Positions 12,243-29,625 of a stretch of DNA of 64,000 nt are shown here, piece by piece. Within the stretch, counting starts at the first letter, position 1. Each line of letters opens with the position of its first letter. The notes below the pieces were generated by a model that searched no databases, was not told where the DNA came from, and saw nothing but the letters and a program-made list of their open reading frames with translations. The stretch spans positions 5,456,001-5,520,000 of the forward strand of contig NC_134026.1 of NCBI RefSeq assembly GCF_964204645.1. The letters are read 5' to 3'. The translations under genes were made by a program, and so were the position numbers. The stretch comes from Tubulanus polymorphus. Its lineage: Eukaryota > Nemertea > Palaeonemertea > Tubulaniformes > Tubulanidae.

Positions 12243-15200
12243 AATACGCGCAATGATTTTTTCACTTTTGTTAAAATCGAACGAACGAGTTTTCTACAGA
12301 AATTAGAACAGTTCCCACTGGAGAATATTTAATACGGTATTCCTGGCGACCGCGATGTTACAAATTGCTCAATCGGTTTTCCGCGCCTGTTTTAATACTG
12401 CAAATAATTTGCGGCTTGATTCTATTCCCCGTTGGCGTCAAACATTTTAACGGATCAATCGACAGATACGCTTAGCAGACAGAAGGTTTTTTTAGAGACG
12501 CATTTTGCTGTTCAAACATTGCAGAATTAAACAGTACACGAGTGTGCATACAACAGATTAAAACTCGCTCGCCTGTTTTGGCCAATTTTACATTGATATA
12601 TTTCGTGGATTAATTCTTCGACTCGCTGAGTTTTTGGTCAAATGCGAGTGACCTCTTACAAAGCTATTTCTTAGTTCTTTTATTTCTGATCGAAGTGGAA
12701 CAAATCTTCGAGCTTTTCTTGATTGTAAATAAGGTGCACTTAGTAGCTTTAAGTATCTACGTACGAATTGTATTTCCATGTTTGTAAGCAATGATTTCTC
12801 ACTGTTGAATTTCAAGTATATGAGAGAAAATGAAAAGTACGCGTTTGTTTGAAAGGCGGCAAAAATACGTAAAGGATCTAAATTACGGGTTTGATAGAAA
12901 GTGCCGGTTTCGCCTGTTCTGTTGAGCCATTTTATTTCATCCTGACTTTCGAACGAGTTACGATATAATTACTAAGTGATGTAGCCAGGTCATATTTCAA
13001 TTCAGGTTCCTTCACAATCGAGACAAGTTACCCCCCAAAGATGTGTTCATTCGCGTTATTCGGGTTTGAACAGAATTTATGTTTCAGAACTGAATCGTAA
13101 TTTGGTTGCAATGTTCGATGTTTAGTTTTTACCCATGGACACCAAAAACGAAAGAGTCTATGGTTTGACCTCTCCAACCATGTACTATGTCATCAACATG
13201 CTCGTAATCTAAAAGTCTCATTGTTAAGCGCGCAACACAGGACTAAGACGTTAAAGGTTTTCCGGGTGTTAATCGTTAATAATTCATATTCAGACTGAAG
13301 GAATTGTTTCATATTTCAAGTTACAGAGGCGATATCGTGGTTGCTGCCCTACTACAGGAAGCAGCCATGGAAACATGGAACATTGATACATCAACGTCAG
13401 TGAAAGTATCAAGACATGCAAGCAACGTATATCAGGATATTGAAAAACGATGCATTAGAAGATTTGTGCGGGATTAACGATAGTAATTTCGGAATTTGAA
13501 AAAAATTGTTAATCCAAAAATCAAGTGTATATGATTCCTTCCGTAAAAATTGGATGAGACACTAAATAAATATATTCTATCATAGAAAATATTTGCTGAT
13601 TATGCAAATGCAAATTATGAACTATCCAATTCATTCTCAATTTACGTTATTATAGTAATTATTTCTACATTTTTCCGCTCATCTCTAGAATTTTCCATTT
13701 TGTTCTTCCCAAACAGAACACGCACGTCTATTGCGTAACTATATTGAATATGAATATTCGACATTACCTTAACTAATACATGGCCTACCTATGCAGATGT
13801 TATTTTGAGTTAATCAATTGTTCAGTTATATCTTTGTGCTGTATCAAAATAAATACGTGTAAGATTTTCGACCTAACTTTAAAAAAATCGGCTAAATTCT
13901 GCCTTTTAAAACAGGGTTTTATCTTTTCAGCTCAAATCATATATTTATATATTGACACTAATGTAATGACAAAGTGATCTACCATATTGACTACCGACTT
14001 TTAATAAAGGTAATGGACCTAGTGGAACGTTTTTGTACTGTTGTATAGTTCTGTCATTTTCCCTGAACGCTATGGTGACCGTGTGAAAGTTTTTCGCGGC
14101 ACTTCTCCCGAGCATTAATTGAAATAGAAAGTAAAAACTGCATCGTTAAGAAATGAAAAGAAAGACATTGCATTTTGCAGTTTTTCGAGAAACCTCAAAC
14201 TAACCAACGGACAAAAATAATGCTTTATAAGGTTGTTAGCAGACAAAACCTTGCAATGGATGCGTAAATTTGCCTAGCAATTAGTTTCAGTCAAAACCAA
14301 CAAGCAAAAATAATGCTTAAAAAGAACCTGTGACCAGATAACTGTCGGGAACCATTTGTGAATTTATCGGTTTGCCAAAATTTGCATTGTTTAGCTTGTT
14401 AAAGTTAAGATACTGATTTGAAAAAGCATCTATTTACCCCATTCGTCGACAATAACTTGAGCAAATCTAACAGCCGTCTGCAATTTTACGATTCGCTTTT
14501 TTGTTGCTTTTTTTCTTTCGTTTGAGTTGCATTTTCGAGTTTCTTCGTCTTGTATTTTCTCCATCTTCGTGAACTCTCGCTGTTTTGACATGGTTACTGT
14601 CGCGTAATATCGTAATTATAACAACTTCCTCTCCTCTGTATTACTCTGGCGGGTGGTCTGTGGTAAACGGCGACGGCTGGTTGCTGTTGCAATCGCGCGC
14701 ACTCACGCTAACAAATGCAATTATCGAATAACAAATTGCGCGTTAATCTCGTAAAGTGTAAAAGTGATGGAACATTAATAGTTCGCTCTTATCATAGACG
14801 CCTATATTCACCGTTCACTTAAGTTTTTTAAACAGACTTTGATGGAAGACAGCTTCGTGATACGATACGTAATAATAATGTGTTTGAATATGATAGCGTT
14901 GTTAAGTGTCGCTTATTGAAGTTCCACTCTGAAATTGATTAGCTGTAATGAGTCGATCTGTGAGAAGCTTTCCCACGTATAAATTATTCAGAACATGCAT
15001 TCGACAATGTTGTAACATTCATTTCGTCGAGCTTGTAGAAATTAACGAATGCTCGCTCTGTCCGTTGGGTCCGAAAAATCAGTTGATCGGGATCGAACCT
15101 ATGACAATCCTCTTCAACCATGTATGCGATTTCAAATAAGAAATTTCAAACATATTCAATAATCGTTTATTGGTCAAAGTATAGATTTAGTGAATGAATA

Positions 15201-15685
15201 ACATATTTTACATTCTTAGAAAATTAAGCATTCGAAAAAAGATTTCACGGTCAATCTGCAACAACCTGAAGAAAGATATTTTCGTGGAGTTTGCATAACA
15301 TTTTCTGGGGCCAACAGCGCTGGCGAACTTTTTCCTAGTTAGTCGACTGGGCGAAAGCAAGACCGAACGTACTATAATTCGGTCTTAACGCATTTCACAG
15401 TGTCAGCTGTCTTGGAAGCAGGTCTGGTCTACTAGGGAGGATGACTGTCATGCTGCTCTTGAGTAGTTCCGCTTTTTCTGGACAGCCCAACGACACGACA
15501 CCGGGAAACACTTAGAAACAAGACATGTTCGATCGCGGAAACATTTCTCCTGTTTCCGTATTTTCCCTGCGTCAAGTGCGTCTCACTCTAAGTCAAGTCG
15601 GTCGCAGCCCGTTGATGGACGGCTGGCTCCAATGGAGTCCTCCTGATACTGCTCCTCGCCAATGACCGGCTAGTGCTGCCACCAT
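12243..15685. other. Intergenic between ANKUB1 and LEXM (divergent 5' ends)
   Basis: No supported coding exon was found. It should hold the promoters of the minus-strand ANKUB1 and plus-strand LEXM genes. One half-conserved RFX-like palindrome sits at 13361-13374. A short perfect 9-bp stem-loop (AAGACCGAA/TTCGGTCTT) lies near 15360-15387. Open frames up to 75 codons lack splice context. Confidence 0.5.
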
Positions 15686-15699
15686 GTTTCCATGGAAAT
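15686..15699. promoter_or_regulatory. RFX X-box-like palindrome upstream of LEXM
   Basis: GTTTCCATGGAAAT at 15686-15699 matches the imperfect inverted repeat GTNRCC-N2-RGYAAC bound by RFX factors at almost every base, differing from a perfect palindrome only at the last base. It lies about 135 bp before the LEXM start codon, the usual distance for X-boxes of ciliary genes. LEXM belongs to a sperm-tail/cilium family, so function and motif agree. Binding itself is inference. Confidence 0.55.
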
Positions 15700-15833
15700 A
15701 ACATGTAGTTTGACATGTACATGTAAAATGTCAAATCGTGAAGGAAGAAATCCATTATTGTTAATGATGTCTTAAATAGCGATTACTCGTACCAGTTTAT
15801 TATTTCATACAAGACACTACTCATCTATTAAAT

Positions 15834-18800
15834 ATGACCGATAAGAAATTCAAAGGAGCCCCGTTCGGCGTTCAGACTTCACGGTAGGGTTAGGGCCTTA
15901 ATGCTTTAGTTTTCAGTCAGCAGGAGCCTCCTCTCCTCACTCAAGACTCAACAACTCATCTCTCTTATCTACCTGTTTCTACATATTACCTATTTTACTG
16001 TATATATCAGTGCAAAGTTTAGTGGTTATTAATATCTCTAACTTCATAATAGCCCTCAATTCAGGCTCGGCTTCCAAATCCTCGCAGTAAAATTATATTC
16101 CGTTGAATTATCTATTTTTAGATTTGACGTATCAGGCGTTCATCCGAAGAGTAAAACACCTGGAACATTTACGCAAATTCCATACGACAAAAAATCAATA
16201 TGTGAATTGGTAAGTGGCGAAGGAATTGTCAATTTAGAAATATGAGTTCGCCATTCTAAATCGCTAAATAATCTGGATCAAATTTGTTCTATCTATCTTT
16301 CAGAATCGACGCTTAGGCCCGGGTAGTTATCACGTAGATACAGGCGATTTCTCCGACAAAGCCGTAATCCATCGCGCTTCGGGTCCGGGATGGGCACGAG
16401 CTTATGAGGTTTCTAAAATGGCTGCACTTCCACATCTACTGCACAAAGAACAATGGGAACTGAAAAAACTGCTTGTAAGTCTATAGCGATCTCTTGTTTA
16501 GCCAGGGGCGGATCGAGAGAGTGGTCTCCCTGATCCCTCAGATCCCTGCTGTCCAATCAAGATTGTCCTTTTAGTTAAGGCAGAGATCAAAGCCTACAAA
16601 TTTGATTCTATCCTCTCAAAAGCATCTATTGGGATGTATTTCTTCGAAGATATCTATTAAAAACAAAGGGTGAGACCCTATAGAGGCCTTTGACATAGCT
16701 GCTATATCTGAGAGATACCTTTCATTTTCTTCCGGGGCACGGCGATCCCTTCCTATATTTGCCCCATCTATTCGATCTGAGGAATCATGGATTTTTTAAT
16801 TAATCATTTCATCTTTGAAAAGGAGCGGAAACTTGGACCTGGAACGTATAACATCAAAGATTTTCTAACGGATCAGCGTCCTCATAGCATTCGTGGTATC
16901 TGTCAAACAAAAGAACAAAGATTCAAAGAGCCATCCACTTTAGTAAGTATCGGTACCTTTAAATCACTTATAGAGCATTCCTATAGTCCACATATATTTT
17001 TGTGATTAGCTTAAAAACAGTAAATTCAGTTTAAGTATAGTTAGTGAACCCTGAGGATGACGTATAACTGTAGAATGAGACTCTTTTTGTAATGTCCATT
17101 TAGAATGATACACCGGGACCGGGTACCTATGGTAAAGGAGGCGTACCACATGCAGCATTGGAAGAGAAAGGGTTCAAGTCAACTAGTACTGTGGGCATGT
17201 TAGACGCCGGTTCATCGCAGCCTAGATCACTTCCGATGGTGGTAAGTCGCGAAGAAAAAGCCTTCATTACGCACGTTACCCACAAGATGTATGAATTTAA
17301 AGATGTTTGATTTTATTCAGGGATCCGATCTTGGACCGGGAAGTTATAACTTCGAAAGTTTCACGGATCAAACCGCTAAGAAACTAACGAGTCTACGAGG
17401 ACCGTATGATCTCTTCACGGGAGAACGCAATAAACCAATCACTACAGGTCACTACGCATCACCGGTAAGTTTTATATCAGCTGTATTTAGATATTAAGTT
17501 AGAATAGTCACCCTTGAAGTGTGTACACAGTTCTGCTGATTTGCCAGGCTTCTTTTCAGGGCTGTCACAAGGATTTTTCTAAAAGGGGGACAGAATTTAT
17601 ATGAGCGGAATTGCCACGAATTCTTGAAACCTTTTGAATGTTCTTTCATAATCTTATATTTTAAATTTGAAGCTTGATAGGGGGGTTTTCTGGACCTTTT
17701 TAGGCAAAATATTTGTGAAATTTCTTGAATGTGAAAAAAAAATTTGGATCTGAAAAAATGTGGAACTTGGGTTTTAAAAGGGGGTCGTCCGTAACCCTCG
17801 ACCCTGCTCTGACGATGCCCTGCCTCGACCCAAGTATGCCATGCAGGAATTAGGCTCATAGCTTCTATTGACCATCTCCCCATAGTTGCTCAATGAATAG
17901 TCTCTCTGTTTTTAGTTGAGTGGCATTAGTTTTTGGTATTGTTAAATTGGGATTTGTGGTTTCTACAAATCCTCGATGTTTGTTAAAGGTTATAATACAC
18001 TGTTTTTTGTCTTTTTTTCAGATAAGTCATCTCGGTCCCGGTCAATACGAGCTGAAATCGTTCCTCGACGATATGACAAGTGAACACAGCAAAAAACAAG
18101 GAAAGTTCGGAAAAGTTGAACAATATCCAGCGAAACATAGCGACCGTATTTACTGTTGTACACTACCGCAAGTACCACGCAATCCTGTACGTTTTAGCAT
18201 ATTAATTCATAAGTCCATTTGAAATTTCTTGTCAAAAAAGAATTCATGAGTTATGTTGTGCAAATTTATATTCTCGCAGGAAGATCCGGGCCCAGGAAAC
18301 TACGATCCCGATAATCCCAATCTGAAGAAACCGAGCTTCGCGAAGAAATCCCCCGGTTTCCTGTCGTCCGCTCAGAGGAATGATCGAATCGCGCAGAAAT
18401 TCTTCACTAGAAACTTTGTAAGTACGAGTCTAACCCCCATTTCATAGATCAGGGGCGTATTAAGGGTTTAATGCTTTTACTCATTGCTTTTCTTCTATAG
18501 AATCCAGTCGGAGCCGGTCGGTATGATATACAGAAATGGGAAGAATCTCATCACATCAATGCGCATAAGAGCGTATTCGATTCGAAAACCGGGCGATATC
18601 AACCATCGATGGAAAAGTTCTATAAGTAAGCAGATTTCGCTGAAGTACTACTTCGTACAAAGACTATAGCCTATAGTTGCGATCCTTTGAAGGCCCGACG
18701 CATGAGGGTTCTAACGAGAATTTAGTTTTGCTAATCAATAGTAATGGAATCTTAAAAATGTTTCAGAGTACATGCCACACATAATCTTAAATTTGTTTAT

Positions 18801-19126
18801 TTACTCGGTTACATTTACGGAAATCGCTCAGAGGCCATATTGAAGCATCGAATTCTCAAAAATTTCTGTCTGGGAGAAGGTCCAAGATAAAAGCTTCAGT
18901 TCCAACCGATGTTAAACACAAACTCACTCGCATATTCCTCAAGCCTGTCTGCTTGAATAAATCCAATGATGTTTTCATAAAATTTTTCAGAGAGAGAATT
19001 CGTGCTAAAGATCTCCGTCCCGAGGACAAAATATGTATCATTCAACCGGAGACGCCTTCGCAATACGTGCAAAGACAAAAAGACAACACGCCGATGTCAA
19101 ATCAACGAGCAACGACTGTCGTTTGA
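15834..19126 (+). CDS. LEXM: LEXM / CIMAP2: sperm-tail PG-rich repeat protein (lymphocyte expansion molecule)
   Basis: Ten coding exons join in frame to 424 residues: 15834-15883, 16122-16209, 16304-16474, 16823-16942, 17104-17241, 17321-17464, 18022-18186, 18280-18417, 18501-18625, 18991-19126. The start MTDKKFKGAPFGVQTS is the family's characteristic N-terminus and continues into RFDVSGVHPKS across intron 1. Seven SHIPPO/STPG repeats follow, each with a core such as LGPGSY, LGPGTY, PGPGTY, LGPGQY, PGPGNY or VGAGRY, and each sits at the start of its own exon (exons 3-9). Length agrees with the vertebrate protein (about 417 residues). STPG proteins are associated with axonemal microtubules of cilia and sperm tails; the vertebrate protein was also described in T-cell proliferation. 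AATAAA at 19141 lies only 15 bases past the stop. An RFX-like site precedes the gene. Confidence 0.92.
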
Positions 19127-19140
19127 ATAATTATACTCGA

Positions 19141-19146
19141 AATAAA
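19141..19146 (+). terminator. Candidate polyadenylation signal of LEXM
   Basis: AATAAA starts 15 bases after the LEXM stop codon (TGA 19124-19126), implying a very short 3'UTR if used. Further hexamer-like sites occur downstream in AT-rich DNA. Confidence 0.4.
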
Positions 19147-21941
19147 ACTGCCGATATTCGTCAGAGCTACTGATTTCTTTCAGACAGGTTACACCACCGG
19201 TACGCACTAAATACTCGCCCAAATTTTTCTCATTCCGATGGCCGTCATCTAGGCATAATCTGCGTTTACTTTGAAAATTCCAATAATGATTCGAATATAC
19301 CCAGTACTCGGTTTTGGAGGGGCTTTGAGTGCAGATGTAATTATTTGAGTTATATATTATTTTTGTGCTGTGATTTACGTATTTACAAAATATGTTTGCT
19401 TTTTATATATACATTCTAATCAAACTGCTAAGACTCTATTGTTAAATTCTACTCTAATTACTCTATACTCACTGTATATACTATACGTTGATTACCGGTA
19501 CACATGATTGTTGTTGTTATTTAGTTTTCAATACAAGACACCTTTTTAATTTCATGTACAATAATGATTTAATTGATCGACAAAATACTCTATTGATCGT
19601 GTCCAAACTGACCAAGAGATGATCTGTGATATTATGAAAAAAGAATTGAAATAAATTGAATTTTTCAACGATAATATGTTGTTATGAGACTAGAGGATGG
19701 TAATTTGATTTGTTTCAAGCTTAACACAGCAATAACTTATCAGTGATGGGTGCTGATCAAAATATTACCAGGCCCGATATTACCCAGAGGTTGGGTGTAA
19801 ATGCACTTCCCCGCAAGATCCAGTTCCGCTATTTCTTGTTTAAGAAAATCTATGAAGTTTACATTAATTTTCCAGAATAATTACATTTGTAATGACCCTC
19901 AGCCAAATGGACCAATCCTCTAAATCCCCAAAAAATTGACTCACCCTCTGAGATAACATTTTTAGGATGGATTTCTTCAAAATTATCTAAGCCTAGATGG
20001 AGGGACCTTACCAGTCGACTCAGACATGGCTATCTTCTGTGAACAAGTCCATTCCATTCACAGAAGCTCGGCAGATACAGCACATGAAATCAGAAACAAG
20101 ACTCCTTCGTTTTCTAGTTACCTGCAGAATCGGCAGGTGCAGTCAATGAATACCCAGTCTCCACAGATCATAAACTGTACTTATGCATGTAAATTTCTAT
20201 GGCCTTTGGATCAATGGTTGCTGAACTTCTGTGACCATCCAATATAGCCATTTGATTCATCACAATGCCTATGATTTTGTCCAAGGGTTAATTAGTGAAT
20301 TGTGCCCAACTCAGGGCACAGTATTTGACATGTACCGATAAAGGGTACTCAATTCAAAGTATCCTTTGTGGATGAATGAGTTTTGTTGGTTTTCGCTGCA
20401 ACAAATTTGGCCACCACTTTCTTGGGTAGTTGACTAACCCAAGTTCAGTATACCCTAATTCAGGATAAATATGTACAGGTCCATGTTTCGGCTACTGACT
20501 TGCAAAAAAATACATCAATCCCTTCAAAAACACCATATCACAAAACCATTAGAACATTTTCAGCCTAAAACAAGTTTTATTAAAGAATTTCAGAATTAGT
20601 CGGCCCAACAGGCCACATCGACCATATATAGACCACTTATGCGCAGCTTATGGCTGTTATTGGAAGAAAATAATCCTCTAAATAATTGAAACAAAAATAA
20701 GTCATATTTACATCGAGCACCAACAGGAAATGTCATAATCTGCCTGGACGGTAGCACCATTTTGTGAACTCAGCGGTTTTTGCATAACAAATTGTTCACT
20801 CGGGACTAAAAACAATTCCTTTCAAATGAGCTTGATTGTAGTCGAACACGATTGCAAAGTTAAAATGGAGACTAGAATTGAAGCTCAATATACTTGGAAT
20901 CATTCAACATAAATGCATAATGGTGGTAATATCACAGGTTTTGTAATCATGAAAGACAACCAAAGACTTCTTAAATGCAATAAGTCCTTTCATGACGAAA
21001 GAGACAGTTTGATTTTTGAGATCACTATTTGAACTGGTTTGATTTCACCACACGTATGTTCCAACTGCTCAGTTTGGAAGTTCATTAATCTCACCAATTG
21101 CGGGCTCCGTTTATTCAAAGAATGTGGTCACCTTTTTGAGCAAAACCGTTGAAAAGCTGAAGAGCCACTGAATGCGGAAGGCACTTACACACACATCACA
21201 AATATTGTGTACGCGAATCAGATACACCTGAAAACCATGGGAGCTTTAACTATTCAACTCTAATCAATAACCACCCTTTTCATTGGAATGATAGGAATTC
21301 ACTGGAATGAAAAGAGTATTCGTTGGAATGCGTGAAATTGCAGCAGACTGCATTCGGCCTTCACTGACAACAGCAACCTTTCAGCATTTTCAGTTTTTTT
21401 TCTCTCCGAACTGTTTTTTTCCAGCATCAGCTCATACCCATCGTACATTATGCATTTATCGGTCATATCCATCCGCTATCCAGGCAGTGTGCATACAACA
21501 TTCACTGCGTCCGTTCTAAACCAATCGGAGTTTGTTCTGATAATCGACTCCGGTTGGCTTAAATTGCTTTTCGACACTCGGAACATTTTTGTCAGTGCTC
21601 TTTTTTCCCCCAAAGCCGCAGTCACATCAAATAATTTCCAGTATGAATTGAAGTTCTTTTCGAATTGAAAGATATTTGACATAATTGAAGCCGACCTCTG
21701 CATCTATAGAGATGTGAACTATATATACATCCCACGTTAAAAACAGTGAGCGATTTAGAATGTTGTAAAACTCCATTATACAGAGTTAGAATTTGATTTG
21801 ATTAAACATTTTAACTCGTTGGAACTTGAAACAGAACATCAATCATTTTTCTTGCAAAGAAACAGTTTAAGTAATTCGAACATTTATACAAAGGAGTACC
21901 ATACAACTGTTACTCCTCGAGTAGGATTCGTGAGAACGCTA
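19147..21941. other. Intergenic between convergent LEXM and vasa; includes vasa 3'UTR
   Basis: The two genes point toward each other, so this 2.8 kb holds both 3' ends. No convincing coding exon is seen. A perfect 10-bp inverted repeat (CTTCTGTGAA at 20034-20043, TTCACAGAAG at 20057-20066; loop 13) could form a hairpin if the vasa transcript extends that far. Vasa 3'UTRs commonly carry translational control elements, but none can be named here. Confidence 0.5.
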
Positions 21942-26948
<5,007 letters not shown>

Positions 26949-29508
26949 TGTGTTTCTTAAATCTATATGTATTTCAACGATTGGTTTTTCTATCTACCAG
27001 GTTTACAGCCCTTGGAATACGACAAAATTGTGTTTTTCAACAAATTCTTACCATAAATTCTGAAAAAAGAAAACATGTGACAGTTTTTTTCTTTCTAATA
27101 ATGCACATGGTGATAGTTATAGACCAGGATGAAACAACAATTAAGGTTGTATTCTGATAACCAATGAATACCACATAATAGCATTATACCAGCATACAGT
27201 TCACAGGCATTTATGACCATAATTCCAGACAGAACTTATTGACCCAAATTTGGGAGTCCCCAGCAGGGAGTGAACTAGTTATAACAGAAATGCCATCTAA
27301 ACATCTCGGTGCAGCAGCGCTGGCTGATGTAACCGATAATGAAAAGATGAACATCATTTGTTTACTTCTCACAGACCTACTCACTAATATACGTTTATCG
27401 TGTCAACATAATATGAAATGTCTGGAACCCTCATAAATTGATTAAGATAATTAGAAATAACGTAACACATGCTAACATAAACAATAACAGTGAACACAGC
27501 TGAAATTATCAATTAGATATTTTTGCATGTATCACATATCGAAAATAACGTTTAAAACACAATTCACACTATATTCTACATGGCATATGCCCATTAATCT
27601 CTAGACTAACTAAAAATACCATGGAGTTAGGGGTAAATCTAGCAGCTTAATTTCAGTACCAATGTTGCGGTAGGCCTAAAAGAGTAACTCACAGGATTGT
27701 TTTCAAGCTTTTTGAGCAACAAATCATTGCCAAAGTTGTTCAAAATAAAATAACTATCGCCAATTTCATCGATCCTGACAAATGACATAACTTAAAACTA
27801 GCATTAACAGCTGATTTGCACATGACATGTAAACAATGCTAATATACACGAACCCAGAAGTTTATCGAAATACCAGGAATCAAGGATCTAGCTATTTTTT
27901 TCGATTAACCCAAACTTCACCCCAATTAACGAATCAACATAAAACCTTTTGCAATATCACTCTTACGCTTGGGGCCTGCTATATTTCAACTCTTGGGCAC
28001 AACATATATCTAAATTACATCGCAAAATCGGTCATGTTGTTCGTACAAACAAGTACAGAATATACTTAGATGTCAATCAAGAACTTTTGAAAACACCTGT
28101 GAAGGTTTTGTGATCCCCAGCCCCTTTCCTGCGAGATCACCTAGAATTTGGATGGGCATCGCAGAACTGCATTTTTCCACGCACACCTGTCAATCAGCAC
28201 TTAAATTGGCTGGTGTTTCATGTACTACACCGAAGTTTCAACACACTATAACAAGCTCCCTTGTGATTCTATATAGTTAAGCGCCGCGACCGTCTGATAC
28301 TGATCCTTAACAGCCAATTGTTTATCGGAACTTAATAGCGGATAAATAAACAATATAAACACAAGGTCTTACTGTGATATTTCGAATTTATTAGCAGTTC
28401 ATATTTAGCGCCATTCTTGCGAGATTATCAGCAATCCGGAAATAAAAATCCAAGCCCATACACTGACAAACCCCTGTGCAAAAATACAAGTCATAAGCCC
28501 CATGGGTCAAAAACCTGCCATGCATCTTAAAGACCAAGCTTTATCTAAGGACAATTTCATAATCGGTCAACTATTAAGATATGCCCAACCAAGAATATGA
28601 ACTAACAAGAGTGTGGTGAATATTTTGAGTGAGACGCTAACTAAATGGGATGTTTTTGGGACATTTACATTTTCAAAATTATTCACATTTTTGTAAATCA
28701 TATATTGATAAATTTTTCACCTCAGTTTCACACTAACCCCTGTATGAATCTAGGCTGAGCTCTCACTAGTAGCAAGAATTATTTCCCGCGTCGAAAAAGA
28801 AATGGCGGCGGCGGGCGGCATGCCTATAAAATCCGGCATCATGCTTTGATTATTTCTCCTTTTTTCGTCAATAAAATTCAATGACATTCGAGAAAACCTA
28901 CCAAAAACGACACTACATAACCATACATTCAACCCAAAATAATCGGCTTGGATAAAATAATTACCTTTAGTTAATAGATAAGAATTTTTGCTGCCAATAG
29001 AGCTGGTTTCGGAGTTTCAGTACAGCATCAATGGAGAGAGAGGAGTACGTATGTATAGTTCGGGGATGAGGCCTCGTGTTTAATCGGAATATATCTCCGC
29101 TTTCGCCCGCCAAAACTGAAATATACGAATAATCTGGTAAATGTAATCATTTGCTTGAATCTGAATTCTCAATATTTAATTTTTCTACTCCTAACGCCTA
29201 ATTAGTTATATATTATTCTATTTAGAGGTTCGATATTAATATAAATTTTAGAACTATTTGATTGCGGAGTAAAACTGCCCAAATTTCTGTGTCATCCACA
29301 TCACTCGCTTACCACAGTTGCTTAAAAATGCAATGAAGGTCGAATCCCTATATTCAAACATACAAAATCAAAGGCAACACTCTTTTCGAAATCACAGATT
29401 GTCAAGAATCCTCAATGCAACATTTTAATCGCGTTCCTTCGAAAAAAACCTTTTACTTCATACGCCTGTTTAGACATGAGTAACAAAAAATCTGAATACA
29501 TAAAATTC
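26949..29508. other. Vasa upstream region / promoter and WDR83 3' flank
   Basis: This 2.6 kb separates the vasa start codon from the WDR83 3' end; both genes are on the minus strand. The vasa promoter and any 5'UTR exon must lie here. No coding exon is supported, and no core promoter element could be named with confidence. Confidence 0.45.
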
Positions 29509-29514
29509 TTTATT
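29509..29514 (-). terminator. Candidate polyadenylation signal of WDR83
   Basis: TTTATT on the plus strand (AATAAA on the minus strand) lies about 110 bases beyond the WDR83 stop codon, a plausible 3' end distance. Confidence 0.4.
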
Positions 29515-29625
29515 CTAAATATATCACAATTTTTCAAATGCTTATAAAACAGTAGTCAAGCAATTCAAGTTATTATCAAGTGCTGTTTGCTGTCCACTGG
29601 CTATATAATACCCAACATTCATCTT

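Noticed and set aside
13361-13374. X-box upstream of the ANKUB1 5' exon
   Set aside because: Only one RFX half-site is good (GTTTCCATGG on the minus strand) and the distance to the start exceeds 1 kb.
16504-16760. Complete hAT-like element in LEXM intron 3
   Set aside because: Only a left-type end (CAGGGGCGGATC) is visible; no matching right end was found.
17494-17883. 129-codon minus-strand frame inside LEXM intron 6
   Set aside because: Intronic repeat-like DNA with GGGGG/CCCTG-type ends; the protein-like tract has no recognisable domain.
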